Of a stretch of DNA of 64,000 bases, positions 1-10,811 are shown piece by piece (position 1 is the stretch's first letter; every line of letters begins with the position of its first letter). Made by a program: the position numbers and the translations under genes. Under the pieces are notes generated by a model. The model made no database searches, was not told where the DNA came from, and saw only the letters and a program-made list of their open reading frames with translations. This stretch comes from Setomelanomma holmii. Lineage: Eukaryota; Ascomycota; Dothideomycetes; Pleosporales; Phaeosphaeriaceae. Location: NCBI GenBank assembly GCA_010015745.1, contig ML978181.1:244868-308867 (forward strand), in the 5' to 3' direction.

Positions 1-511
1 TCTCCCCAAAAGGAATCAATGACTCTTTCACTCTCCGAGAATAAGCGACAATAAGGAGCGTAGAGCCAAAGTGCAAAAGATGCAGCCTCAATCTGCACTC
101 GTGTGGGTCCGGATGCGCAGCATATGCCGACTTCGAACCAGGGTACTGGATATCCGAGTCCGCAGCAAGATGCTGCTTTCGCACATTACGCCCACAAAAG
201 ACGGTTCACCGCAAGCAAGAGCTCATTTGCGTAGGTAATTTGCATCTCTTGATGCGTATGTCCTTCTTCACCTATGTCTTCCGCCCTTCTCCGCCTTCCA
301 CGCGATTCCTATGCCATCATCTCCAATCCACCTGCGCCAATCCGGCATAGCCATGCACTCAATATTTTCCGAGCTCCAATAACCTGGGTATATGTTGATC
401 CCAAGCTGCTCATAACATCCTACCATATCATATCGCTCGTGACGCAGAAACACAAAAACACAAAGACACAAAATGGCAAAGGCGAAGTCGCCGATCTGCT
501 GTGCCGAAGCT
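1..511. other. Intergenic, no gene seen
   Basis: I see no supported gene here. Short open frames on both strands show no family features. The right edge abuts the 3' end of the AMPK beta gene and probably contains its 3' untranslated region. Confidence 0.5.
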
Positions 512-2417
512 TCAGTACCGATCCGGGTCTTCTTCTTTCGGCTTGTACATAATGGTTGTCAAGAACTTTCTTCTGTCAGCACGTTCTCGGCGTTGATTCT
601 TATAGTGACACGACCTACCTTCTGCTTATACCTCGTCGTCGCACTCGTCGCCAAGATATTGTCCTTGATACTACTCGTCGCAAGATGATTTAGCACCGTA
701 TGATTCGGCATGATCAACACACTGCTATCATCCTTATGCGGCGTCGTTCCGTTCAATATGCTCTTGCCCAAGAACCCAGGTAGCGTCGGCGGTGTAGGCA
801 GGTTATTTGTCATGGCGTTCGCACGTGCGAACCTCGAGCTTTCTTCTGGCGTATCGAGATCGAGCAGGTATCGCGGTATGTTCTGGTGGTATTTCTTCGT
901 CGGCTCAGGGACTTTTGGCTTCGGTGGTTCTGGCAGCGGTGCTTTGATGGGCTGGAGTTCGGGCGTCTTGGGTATCACTTGTGGCGGGTAGATGCCTGAC
1001 GGTTTCTCGCGATCTTGCACGGGCGTCACGGCATCCGACTTCTGCTTGTCCGTCTGTTCCGTAGCGACGGGTGCGGGCGGCGGGACGTCATCATATGAGA
1101 CCTCGATGTAGTTGACAAGGATGTTAGTGTAGTCCACCGCCGTAGGCAGCTTGTCCGACGTGGTCATGTTGTTGTCCACGAGGAACGTGAGATGGTGGGT
1201 GCCGGGCGTGATGTGGATGATGGAGGAGAGGACATTTTTCTTCTTGCTGGGGCCACTATATAGGAAAACATGTCAGTACTGTCGGTGTGCAGTGTAACCT
1301 TCGAGGACAGGCGGACTAGCAGGCGTGGAAGTATAAGGCTCGAAGGCTGCAGATCTGGCAGAAAGGGAACAAGATGATGGACGGGGTCTCAGAGCTCGTG
1401 TACGAGACAAACAGCCACACGGGTAGGCGCAGGCAGCCGGGGATGGCGGCATGGATGCTGCCCCAAGCTCTGAAACCTGCGAGGCACGCAAGCAAACATT
1501 ACCACTTACTTCTTGTGCAGCCGGAATTTCCTGTTCCAGCCTGCGAATGTGCCCGTCACGTAGACGCGTTCGCCCTCACCCTCCCATTCTATCAGCGTAG
1601 GCACCGTCGGCCGTCCTGAGCTGGGGCCCTTGAACTCGTCTCCCAGGTCTTCGTCGTCGGCGGTGGTGGTGCTGAGCATCGACGGGTGCCGAGGCAGCGC
1701 GCCCCCGACCTCATCGTGGTCAATTGGCGAGCCCGGACGGTGGTCCTCCTCCTCGATGGGCAGTGGCAGGCGTGGGGGGCGGCTGAAGTGTTCGGCGGGG
1801 ACATTGTAGCCCTGCTGCGAGGCGGAGACGGGGTCGATGGACGAGGCAACGTCGTCGATTCTGCTGCTCGGCCGCTCGTCGCGGGGCGCTGTGGGCACAT
1901 TGACGGGCCTGGTCTGCGGCGAGGGCGAGGGCGCGGGCTCTGGTCGCGGCTGCTGCTGCGCTTTCTCTGGCGGGCTTGTAGTGGGCTGGAGACCCGGCGG
2001 GGTGATGTCGCGCGAGAGCCGGCCGCCCTTCTCTTTTGCGCTGCCCTTGGACTGCTCGTTGCCCATTGTGTCCTGCGAGCTGGACTTGAAGGAATCTTGC
2101 GCGGCGCGGAGGTTGTTGGCAATGACAGTGCTAGTCGCGACCGTTTGCGAGCGCCCACGCGAGTGCGGGCGGGTTGGCGTCGACGTGGGATGCGACTCGG
2201 CGTTTTCGAAGCTCGCGGACGGGGGCGCCGCCTGTGACTTGACCGTGGACAGCGCCGGGATGCTCTCTCTCCTGCGGGCCGTGTGAGGGAAGTGTGGGAT
2301 GTGCGCGTGTGATGGCCGTTCCTTGTGCGCATGTGACGCCGTGGTCACGCTGCTCGGGCTCTGCGGATTCGACGTCGGAGTTGTCGACCTCGAACTCGAC
2401 GACTGTTGGTTGCCCAT
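512..2417 (-). CDS. AMPK/SNF1 complex beta subunit (SIP2/GAL83-like)
   Basis: Scaffold and targeting subunit of the SNF1/AMPK kinase, which responds to glucose and energy status. Three exons by my splicing: 2417-1510, 1255-619 and 565-512, giving about 532 aa. Residues 1-260 are Ser/Pro-rich and disordered. From about residue 270 a CBM48 glycogen-binding domain runs across the first intron (VYVTGTFAGWNRKFRLHK, then TPGTHHLTFLVDN). The C-terminal ASC domain has the family motif TVLNHLATSSIKDNILATS, and the last 17 codons (ending TTIMYKPKEEDPDRY) lie in a tiny third exon after a 53-nt intron. The N-terminus MGNQQS is a myristoylation-type signal. A second MGNEQS at codon 118 (nt 2066) looks like another start. 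The exon 3 acceptor (AAG) is slightly weak but restores the family C-terminus. A 372-nt spacer separates it from the divergent gene at 2790. Confidence 0.93.
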
Positions 2418-2789
2418 GACCTTTGGCGGCGGGCGCGATGGGGCTCTTGCTGTAGCATCAACGCCGCAAGCAGCAGTTCACGATGAAGTCAATCTTAGCA
2501 ACTCCGGACTGCATGCGGCGCCTCACAGGGGTGCGATTTGCATAGCTGCACCATCGCCGATAAGTGCCCTGCCCCGCACGAGCCAATCGCTGCTATCGTG
2601 GGGCTGCTGTGAAAGTTACCCCGACCCTGTCCATCACCACTCCATCACCGACAAACGCGATTGATTGTGAGAAATGCGCGCTTTCCGTTCCACTCCTACC
2701 ACGTCACAATAAGCGTAGCCTTGTCCCTCTCCACTACTGCCAGACCGCTCTCTAGCTGATGCTTTGCCTGCTCCAAATACATCATCGCC

Positions 2790-3351
2790 ATGGCCGACGT
2801 GCGCTTCATCATCTTTGCTACCCTGCACATCATTTGGTGGCCCGTCAGTCAGATCATTCGCGCTGTTGTGTTTTTGGTCTCTCCGATATGGCTGCTCCTT
2901 AGCTTCATCCTCCTGCCCTTCATCCACCTCGGGCATACCATCATCAACGTCGTCACATTTCCATTTTCAATCACGTGGCTGGACCGCATCGAGGTACTGC
3001 TTGATTTCTCTACGAGAAGGCTCTGTGTAGGTGTGGTGCTAAGAATGATTGCAGACCGTCTATGTCTTCTTGGGCACCGCCGGTCTCATAGGGTGCATGA
3101 CTGGCGCTCTCGTGTTCATCATCTTCAAGTTCGTCTCGTCCACTCTGAACATCGACTCCACCATTGTACCCCAACCACAACGCCAGGGTAGGACCACTGC
3201 CGACTATCGAGCTGCATGGCGCGAGAAGAAAGAAGAACAAATGGATCATTCGCCCTTGTCAAGTCCAATTGTGTTGAGAAAGGTGACGGGATCGCGAAGA
3301 CGAGGCCTCCTATCGCAAGCCATCATTGAGGAGGAAGACTCTGACTTCTAA
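2790..3351 (+). CDS. Small fungal multi-pass membrane protein
   Basis: Two exons, 2790-2993 and 3055-3351, joined in phase 0 across a 61-nt intron (GTACTG...TTGCAG), giving 166 aa. The protein has two hydrophobic hairpin-like stretches before the intron (residues about 5-60) and one after it (TVYVFLGTAGLIGCMTGALV). A polar cytosol-like tail follows, ending in an acidic cluster EEEDSDF. I do not recognise a named family. Composition and conserved-looking splicing suggest a real fungal endomembrane protein. It is divergent from the AMPK beta gene and may share its 372-nt promoter. Confidence 0.75.
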
Positions 3352-3683
3352 GTCTTGAGAGAGACAGCGGCATGGGGCGTATCGCAGGACTAGTGTGGGG
3401 ATCTTTCTCCCGATTTATCACTCGGTTCCATCGACTGGGCGAGGAAGTGGACGCCTGACTTGCACGCAACATCTCAGGGATCGCGGTAACGCTTGGCATT
3501 GTCGTGTACTGGGGCTCGCTATACTTCTGCGACTCAATCGAGATCATATCCAAGGAGATATGCCGCGGCGATGCGGACGGACGGCGCATTGGGCATGGTG
3601 GGCGCTCATCGCGAGTGGTATGGGTACGTGGTGATCTGCACACGTGTCAATGGCTTGTAGTCTTGTGAGTAGCGCAATCGGAC
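3352..3683. other. Intergenic between convergent genes
   Basis: 332 nt between two 3' ends. I see no coding signal, only untranslated and terminator sequence for both neighbours. Confidence 0.5.
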
Positions 3684-5037
3684 TCATGGCATTCGTTTCG
3701 GCACTGACTCGTGTGAGATTTTGTTGTCGTGATATGAGGATATGACAAGCCAATGGAAAACGCAACATGACCAAGTGACTAGGATATCAGTATCGCGTCC
3801 AAAACACTGACTGACGGCGGACTTACCATCTAGAGTACAGAACGTCAGACAGAAGAATCCAGATTCGGACCCGCCGAGAATTGTCATCTGGATCAAGTTC
3901 GCCATAGTAGGTATAAGCACCAAACATGCACCAAAAAAGGTCCGCCAGAGGAGCTTCTTAAGTCGCCTTGCAACTCGGCGATTTCCACGACCGAGATCGA
4001 CACTTGTGTCCTTTGGCCTTACACAGCAACAAGCAAGATATTTAGCGAAATGGCTAGCGTTGCAGCCGAGGACGTTGAGGTTGTTCGAGCGGATGACGGG
4101 CGCCAGAAGATGAACGAAAGTGAGCGTGAGGAGTATATTGATGAGCAAATCGTAGGTGAGGAGTGGTATCGTGACTTGCTTCGGTAAGCCGATGCGACAT
4201 TTCCCGTCCAGGGGCGAGATATTCGCAAAACCCCGTACGAACGCGATGACAGCTAGAGCACCGAAGCCGAGAGCGATGGATAGAGTGCCGGCAATCCAAA
4301 GCCAGTCTCTCATGCGTCGCATGTAGGGTGCCCGGAGCGCATGTGCCCTTTCAACCAGGAAGAGGTACCTGGAAGAACCGTCAGTCACGAGTAGCGGCGG
4401 CTTTTGCTGAATGATTGGGCTCCGAATGCGCCATATATTCATCCAACCTATACTTGTAATTCTGGCTTTGCTTCCTGGACCTCGCACGATGCTGTACTCT
4501 GACATGCAGATTGGATGGAGCTTACACAACGATCTTGCTGCCAACATAGAAAGCAATGCATATCATGATTGCCGCCGAGCATATGTGTTCCGTACCAAGA
4601 CCGAGACCAGTTTCCTAAGGGTGTTGGTCAGCGGCATGTCGTGGGCGATACGTTTTCTTCGAGTCCGACCTACCACGAGAGCAGCAGACGCGACGAAAGC
4701 CGTTGCGAAGAGGTAGAGAAAGCAGACTAAGTAATGGGTTAGGGCGAACTCCTTGACGGCCTTGCGGTCAGTGTGGCGGATGCGATATCCTGACAAGTCA
4801 GTGCTGTGCGCTGGACGACGTGTAACGAAGTGACACACCAACCATGCCGGATACCATGGAGATGCAGAACAAGGATAAGACGAGGAAGCTGGCTCTGTAT
4901 GTATCAGGCTCGCCATGGCGATGTGGACCAGCAAGCCAGAGGCGCAAATCATCGGGTTCGATATAACCGAAGATGGGCACCGCAGTCGCAGTCAGTTGGG
5001 CAGAGAGGGTCAAGCTTGGCCAGAGCGGTGTTTCCAT
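3684..5037 (-). CDS. Fungal integral membrane protein, 6-7 TM segments
   Basis: Five exons by my model: 5037-4839, 4789-4674, 4614-4526, 4368-3827 and 3778-3684 (346 aa). All four introns (48-157 nt) have GT-AG ends and join in frame. Features in order: a first hydrophobic segment after METPLW; the motif EPDDLRLWLAGPHR; a segment ending in ALV; ETGLG...HICSAAIMICIAFYVGSK; YLFLVERAHALR; two more membrane segments around residues 150-200; a Cys-rich loop ACCCVRP that could be palmitoylated; and a last pair near the C-terminus. The layout is GPCR-like in outline, but I recognise no receptor signature. I treat it as a fungal-specific membrane protein family of unknown function. Confidence 0.8.
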
Positions 5038-6398
5038 GGACGTCGCGCGCCCACGTGAGCGAAAGAGGGTATGCGCTAGCAGAGTGTTGACTTAGACGGA
5101 GACATAGAGTTAGGTAGCGAATGGCGTGAGAAAGTGGAACGATAATGGGTGTAAATATGCTGTCGCCGGGATGAAATCCCGGCGAGAGGTATGGCGTGCT
5201 TCATGAGATTTGAATATAAGGTGTGATCGGGAAAGAAGGGCGGACTGCTGGAGATGTGCTTGCCATCCGTGATGCTTGGGCTCACGTGGCTTCACTGTTT
5301 TGGCAAGCACGACCAGAAAGAGCTGTGGACCTCATCGATGCCCACCCTCAATAGCACGATAAGAGATCAAAGAAGGCCGCTCGTCTTCGCGGCCATTTGG
5401 ATAGACCGGATCGACTACACATTCTATGAGTGCATGACCTTCGATATCGATATCTAGCCTATCGTTGCGTGCAACTCGTAGCTAGTGGCGAGCGGAAGAA
5501 AGGGAGCGATTTGTTTCTTTACTTGGCCACAAGGTACTTCGTAGCCTTCGCTTTGCGGTGTATCCCGTCGAGGAGAAAGGCTGATTGTTCAGATATCTGA
5601 CGAAGATGCCTTCGTTAGTCTTGCAAGTGTGATAATGTGGTTCGAACATTCTCATCATTGATCCAACCATGCATTTGCCCTTCCACCATGATAATATGTG
5701 ATTTGACTATGACTTGTTGAGAACAATCTGTTCTTGTTCACTTAATCTTCGTGTTCCCCATCATGTGCAACGTTCGTAGCGCACAGATGGGGATCCGGTC
5801 TTGACCCGGAAGGCGACGGATGTCAGATGCACGCGAAGCGGATCCTGCCGCCAGGCACAATGCAGGTACGACCACGCCACCGGGGTATGCAATGAAAAGT
5901 CTTGCGAAACGGTGAGATGCATTGTACAAGGTGACCATCACCTCCACGCCGGGGCGAAAGGCGAAGAAGGGCAGGGGAAAATGCTCTTCGATCAATTGGT
6001 ATATTTTTAATATGACGTAAGCTACATCAGCTTCGTCAAGTTAGCAATCTGGGGTGGCCAGACTCTGTAGGCTTCAGCGAAATCAAGTCGTCCAGAACGT
6101 CCAATGCAGTCATTGTAATCATGCCGTCCCTGCTGACAGGCCGTCTATAGTAATAGCAGCGACTCGGCGCGGTATTTATTTCAATTCCTCCGGTTCGCAT
6201 CCAGTGGCCCCAAAGTGAGTTAAACAACAGTCAGTGGACACCTCACGGCCCAGAAATATAGATTCGAATCGAAAAACGCTAGTAGCGTGGAAAGTAAAGA
6301 TGCGAAGCGACAGTAAGAATGGTGCGGCGCCGGTAAATGCAAGTCAGATGTAACGCTCATTGAACGGCAGTACGAGAATTAGCGATCGAGACTCGAGC
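5038..6398. other. Intergenic, no gene seen
   Basis: About 1.4 kb with only short open frames on both strands and no motif, signal peptide or splice series I could assemble. It holds the promoter of the membrane protein gene at 5037 and the 3' flank of the GT32 gene. Confidence 0.45.
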
Positions 6399-7561
6399 TC
6401 AAACTTGGTGCCGATCTTCGAGTTCGAAGTCCTTCGAACTGATCCGGCGGTAGAAGGGCAGTCGAGTGTATGCAAATCGGTCAAGGTATCGCAGCTTGGG
6501 TGACAACCTTGGGGAGCCAGGGTGCCTGTTGAGCACGAATATCTTATAGAGCAGTCCGAGTAGGGAGAACCCTAGCACGAACCCAACGAAGGTGACGAAA
6601 ACCCAGTGTCGTGCCAACCAGAAGATGACCTTGACGTCGGTCCTGTGCCAGCTGTTCCCGACATGATGTGTGAAGAAACTCCATGGATGATTATTGTACT
6701 CATCAGGAAAGAGGATGCGTACACGGTCGTTGCCCTCGGGGTTGGCATTGTTGTAGTGGCGCCAGATGATGCTGAGGTAAAGTGGCCCTGTCGATGCCAT
6801 GACCGTGATGTATGGAAGGGGCCATCGGCGATTGTAGTCGGTGAGGGAGTCGATAGCCTTCAAGAAGAATGGGTGGCGGGGAACAGAGCCCATGGCGTCG
6901 TTGGAGATTCCAGTGGGCACCGTGCGGCGTACCCACGCTGGGTAGGCGAGAAGAGGATCGAGGCTGCGGTTGCATCCCTGTAATGACATCAGTAACATGA
7001 CAAAAGCATGCACCGTCTCGATACTTACATCATCCAAGTCGATGTAGATGCCACCAAAGTGGTGCAGGACAAAGTATCGAATGGCATCGGCGCGCTGGAT
7101 GGGATATGGGTAGCCGTCGAATGTCTCGAGGAACCAGGGATATCTGATAAGCGTAAGCACGTACTATACAAAAGCAGTGGGTGAAGAACATACTCAGCAG
7201 CGATGAACTCGCGTGCCTTCTTATCGGTCCAAAGCTATGGCTTATCAGTGGTGGTTCTATATCTCGGGGAGGTGGCGCATACCTTGTACTCGTAGTCTGG
7301 ATGGAGGTCCAAACAGCTCTGCTGCGGCGCCTTCCAGACCTCGGGTATGCTTGCGTTCTTATATGTTTGGTGAATGATCTTGGGGATCAATTGTGGTCGT
7401 TCGTTGATGGTACCAGAATTTGGCGCAGGGAGTTCGCCGCGTAGAATAGCATCCTCACGCCCGCTGGCGACAAGAAGACTGAGCAGTGTCCATACGCTGT
7501 GTACTGCAAAGCCGAGAACGACGACGGTGACGAGTATGAATATGGTGATGCCTCGCCGCAT
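6399..7561 (-). CDS. GT32 mannosyltransferase, MIPC synthase catalytic subunit (SUR1/CSH1-like)
   Basis: Transfers mannose from GDP-mannose to inositol phosphorylceramide to make MIPC in the Golgi, a sphingolipid step specific to fungi and plants. Four exons (7561-7283, 7234-7194, 7143-7029, 6977-6399; three introns of 48-51 nt) give 337 aa, a usual SUR1 length. Residues 5-32 form a signal anchor. PKIIHQTYKN (60-69), RADAIRYFVLHHFGG (124-138) and the DXD-type metal/sugar-nucleotide motif IDLDD (141-145) mark the GT32 fold. A second membrane helix sits at about 263-293. I chose the start MRRGITIF because it matches family N-termini. An in-frame ATG at 7633 would add 24 residues. Confidence 0.93.
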
Positions 7562-9092
7562 GGTGACTGCTGTGCTCTTCGGCCTCCTTTTGCACGGCGA
7601 TCGGGGTGGACTGATAGCGGCGAAGTGCGACAACCGCGAGCGCAGATCAGGAATGTGTGATTAAAGTAGTGTTATGTGAAATCAGGCATTAGTGAAGAAG
7701 GAGCGTCTCTATCGTGCTTGGCGGGCCGTGTAGAAGAGAAGAGGGCAGGACAGTGAAAGAAAGGCTTGGGTAGGTCCCAAGGAGGGCTGGTGGCAGTGCA
7801 GGGACCCAAAGCCGCGGCGAAATCTCGCTTGCGCTCCAAGCTGCCAGGGTCTTGGTTCAGATGGAAGCCGCGACCCATGGAGGCGTGGGTGGCTAGCAGC
7901 CAATAATCAGCGCCGTGCAGCTTGCCCATCCACTTTTTCACATGCTGCCCGGTGCAACGAGTGCACCATGCGTCCAACGCCTATCGCAACTTTGCCTTCA
8001 TTCACTTTACCTTACTCCACTCTGGCAAAGAGTGCGTCTTTCTGCTTCGCCGTGTTGCGTGCGCTGCATCGCCTTCGTCTTACCTCACGCGTGCAATTAG
8101 CTATTCCTGGAGCATGATGCGAGCAGCTGCGGCTATGTTGCTGGGCGGTTTAGGCGATGACGACCACATGCATCGCGCTACCCCATCTCTCTCTTCGCCT
8201 TCATGTCCGCATTGCACTTCGCGCGAGCATTTGCGCGGTCAAGGACGCCACACTTTCATCGACGTCGCCCAAGCCTGGAGGAATTGGCGCAACCTGGCCA
8301 ATGGTCATCCGGTGTTCTACATCGGTGACGGGTAATTGTTGCGACATGATCTCTACTGAGCCTATGCCACGCGGCGAACTGGCAAATAGAGGGCTGGTGC
8401 ACTGCACAATTCCCAGACCTCGCCTCTCGAGGGCGCTGGATCTGGTTAACAGCTCACATCTCATGATGAAACTGTCGAACATGTGTTCATCACGTCATAT
8501 TTACTTACGCCTTGTACGTTTACAATGTGCAACGGGAGGAAGCGGGTTCGATGACGTCGCACCCATGACAATTGGAACAATCTTCAACCAGTAGAACTTA
8601 GGTGGAACTTGTGAGCCACAGAAAAGCGCACTGGTTAGCGTTTCGCGGGCATTTGTTCCGAGACTGCACCAAGGACAAGTTCTCGAGTACCAGGCTCGAT
8701 CAGACTAGTCCTTGGCTTCGACAAATACTGGCACTACGAGCGTTGCCTCACAAAAGGCCTTTAATTTACTGTGACATGAGAACGAAGAGGTAAGAGCAGA
8801 GGACAAGACATCAAGTTACAAAGGTTGTATTTCTATGGTTGCACCGAACACACTCACCGAAGACAATACCGGAGACGACAGCAAGTTGGCGCTAAGGATC
8901 AATACAAAGATCATACTACCAACGACATACGAACAGCATCAGGAGCACTTGGTCAACTACCAGCGATATATACCGCAAGATATAACCCTGGTATCACTGA
9001 TGCATCTTGGACAGATCCGCAGCAGCTAGGGCTGCCGCGCAACTGGTCCTCGAACACGAATCCGAGCAGTCCACTGCATCCACGAAGGACCT
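7562..9092. other. Intergenic, no gene seen
   Basis: The right part of a 2.1-kb spacer starts at 9093 with a degenerate tandem repeat. Several 60-145-codon frames exist, but they overlap on both strands and show no domain or consistent splicing. The first few hundred bases are the GT32 promoter. Confidence 0.4.
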
Positions 9093-9284
9093 GGGTTTAC
9101 AATGTTGAGCCAAGGTGTTGCATTTGCAGGGCGTGAAGCCGATGTTGACGCTGATGAGATCCGAAGTGTGCGTGACGTTGACGAGGATGGGTTTACGATG
9201 CTGCGCCAACGTTTCGCACGTGCAGGTTGTGCATCTGATATGGATGCGGGACGACGCGCCTTTGAAGACGAGTGCGAGGTGCCA
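9093..9284. repeat. Two-unit degenerate tandem repeat, 96-nt period
   Basis: Two units start with GGGTTTAC at 9093 and 9189. The first ~37 nt of each unit are clearly alike (GGGTTTACRATGYTGMGCC...GTGCAGG) and the rest has diverged. The offset of 96 nt is 32 codons. On the minus strand one frame reads as two Cys-containing repeats sharing TLAQH(R/C)KP. That could be the relic of a repeat protein, but no complete gene model holds. Confidence 0.5.
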
Positions 9285-9713
9285 GGGACTTCGAGATGGT
9301 CACCCAAGCGCAAAGTAGGTTGGCCGGTTGAATCCGATGCTGGGCATCACAGTGACCTCGGGAAAGGGCGTCATGCTAGCTGAAAGGGTGGTGCTCGCGG
9401 TAGACGATGCGTGTGTGGAAGGCAAATTCATAGTTGGTGATCTCGGTGTAGTGGATGTGGAACGAGGCAAAGAGCTGGAAAGATGACTTCAGACTCTTGT
9501 TCAGCTAAATTCTGCTTTGCTTGTGCTTCCCTATGCGAGGAAAGATAGGAGCTTTTGGGAGGGCGCTTATATACAGGTTCGCGGAGTTAACATGGTGAGT
9601 CTATGGTCGGGATTGTATGTACGCACGTCCTAGACAGAGTATTATAAACGGACATGCATGTACTCTTGACATAGTAAGAACTAACAATCGACACCTTGCT
9701 TTCAGTCCAGCCT

Positions 9714-10811
9714 CTATTTCTCGGGTTTTTCACCGCGAAGACATTTCTTCCAGTTTTTGTTCTGCGAGATCTCTTTGGCCTTGTCCTTTTGTTCTGCGCG
9801 CGACAACTTCGTTTCACCCGGCTTCTTCAAGTTTGGCATTTTCCCGTCTGAGAAATATTTAGTCGCCCGAGCGATTGCTCCACCCCCGCCGGCTCTTCTC
9901 GTAGCCGCAGCCGCAATGATGCGACCAAGAGCCCTAAAAGCGTTGGCAATGGCGGTAAAGATATTACGCTTCTCAGTGGAAGATTCTGCATTCTTCGAAG
10001 TTGCCTGAACAGGACCCTGGACGTCCCGTTTCTCGATGAATCGCTTTGCATTGCCAGAGGCCGCATCACCGACCACCAGGAATTCTTTGACATAGTCTTC
10101 GTTGATAATGTCACTCTCGTCGTCAGGCAACGCTTTGTCTAGCCAGTCGTCGTCGATGTCATTGTGGGGCCAGAACTCGAGCATGTCCCCATCGATGCTG
10201 TCAAACAAGTCCTCAGAGAAGCCACCGTCAGCCAGCTCAAGCATGGCTACTGTACCAATGGAGGCGGCAACAGCGGGAGTACACACTGCCATGCGGCGGT
10301 ATTTCTTTTGGTTCCTTTTGTCTTGTCTTTGTTTGTCCTTCTCCTCCCACTCCTTGTTCTTTACCTCTTTCTTCTTCTCTAGACGCTCCTTGATCTCTCC
10401 CTTGAACTTGTCGAACTTTTCCTTGATTTTCTCTTTGATCTTCTCCTCGTACTGCTTTCTCCTATCCTCCTCGCTTACGTCGTTGTCTTTGATGCAAAGG
10501 GTTCTTGAAGGGTCTGATTTCGTGAGCGGTGGGCACCTGATGCACTTGGTGTCGTCGGCGGGGTTTCGGATCTTCTTGTTCTTGCATTTGGCCCTTCTAT
10601 CACAGCTTCCACCATCTCCTTCTTGTCTTGGGGCTAGTCCGAGGCCAGCATCGTAGGTTGCAAGAACTCTCGGTTTCAAGGTTTCTGGTAACCCAGCATC
10701 AAAAGCTTCGCGGACCCGGTGGGAGAGGGAGATAGTCCCTGAAGGAGTATGGGAGGTGACGAAATGATTGATCAAGAGGAAAATGATTTTTGCGGTCTTT
10801 GCAATATGCAT
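9714..10811 (-). CDS. Secreted protein with coiled coil and Kex2-type sites
   Basis: Single exon, 365 aa. Residues 1-20 are a hydrophobic signal peptide (IFLLINHFV). A small Cys cluster follows (GGSCDRRAKCKNKK...CIRCPP...RTLCIK, residues about 68-107). Next is a highly charged helix from about 112-170 (EEKIKEKIKEKFDKFKGE), predicted coiled coil, then an acidic region. Two dibasic sites, IEKR-DVQG and STEKR-NIFT, could be cut by Kex2, followed by a Gly/Ala-rich basic C-terminus ending KNWKKCLRG. I do not recognise a named family. The architecture fits a fungal secreted precursor, possibly an effector-type protein. The start is the only plausible ATG before the signal peptide. Confidence 0.75.
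   Translation of the reverse strand: MHIAKTAKIIFLLINHFVTSHTPSGTISLSHRVREAFDAGLPETLKPRVLATYDAGLGLAPRQEGDGGSCDRRAKCKNKKIRNPADDTKCIRCPPLTKSDPSRTLCIKDNDVSEEDRRKQYEEKIKEKIKEKFDKFKGEIKERLEKKKEVKNKEWEEKDKQRQDKRNQKKYRRMAVCTPAVAASIGTVAMLELADGGFSEDLFDSIDGDMLEFWPHNDIDDDWLDKALPDDESDIINEDYVKEFLVVGDAASGNAKRFIEKRDVQGPVQATSKNAESSTEKRNIFTAIANAFRALGRIIAAAATRRAGGGGAIARATKYFSDGKMPNLKKPGETKLSRAEQKDKAKEISQNKNWKKCLRGEKPEK

Noticed and set aside
117..176. tRNA-like element on the minus strand (7-bp ends GCAGCAT/ATGCTGC and a GGTTCGAAG box)
   Set aside because: Total length 60 nt, and no T-stem, D-arm or anticodon arm can be folded in the right places.
1592..2332. 246-codon Arg-rich minus frame inside the AMPK beta gene
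   Set aside because: Overlaps the true frame, and the Arg/Ser composition is a by-product of GC-rich disordered coding sequence.
10102..10656. 184-codon Ser/Leu-rich plus frame
   Set aside because: Antisense of the Lys/Glu-rich coiled coil of the secreted protein; composition explained by that.
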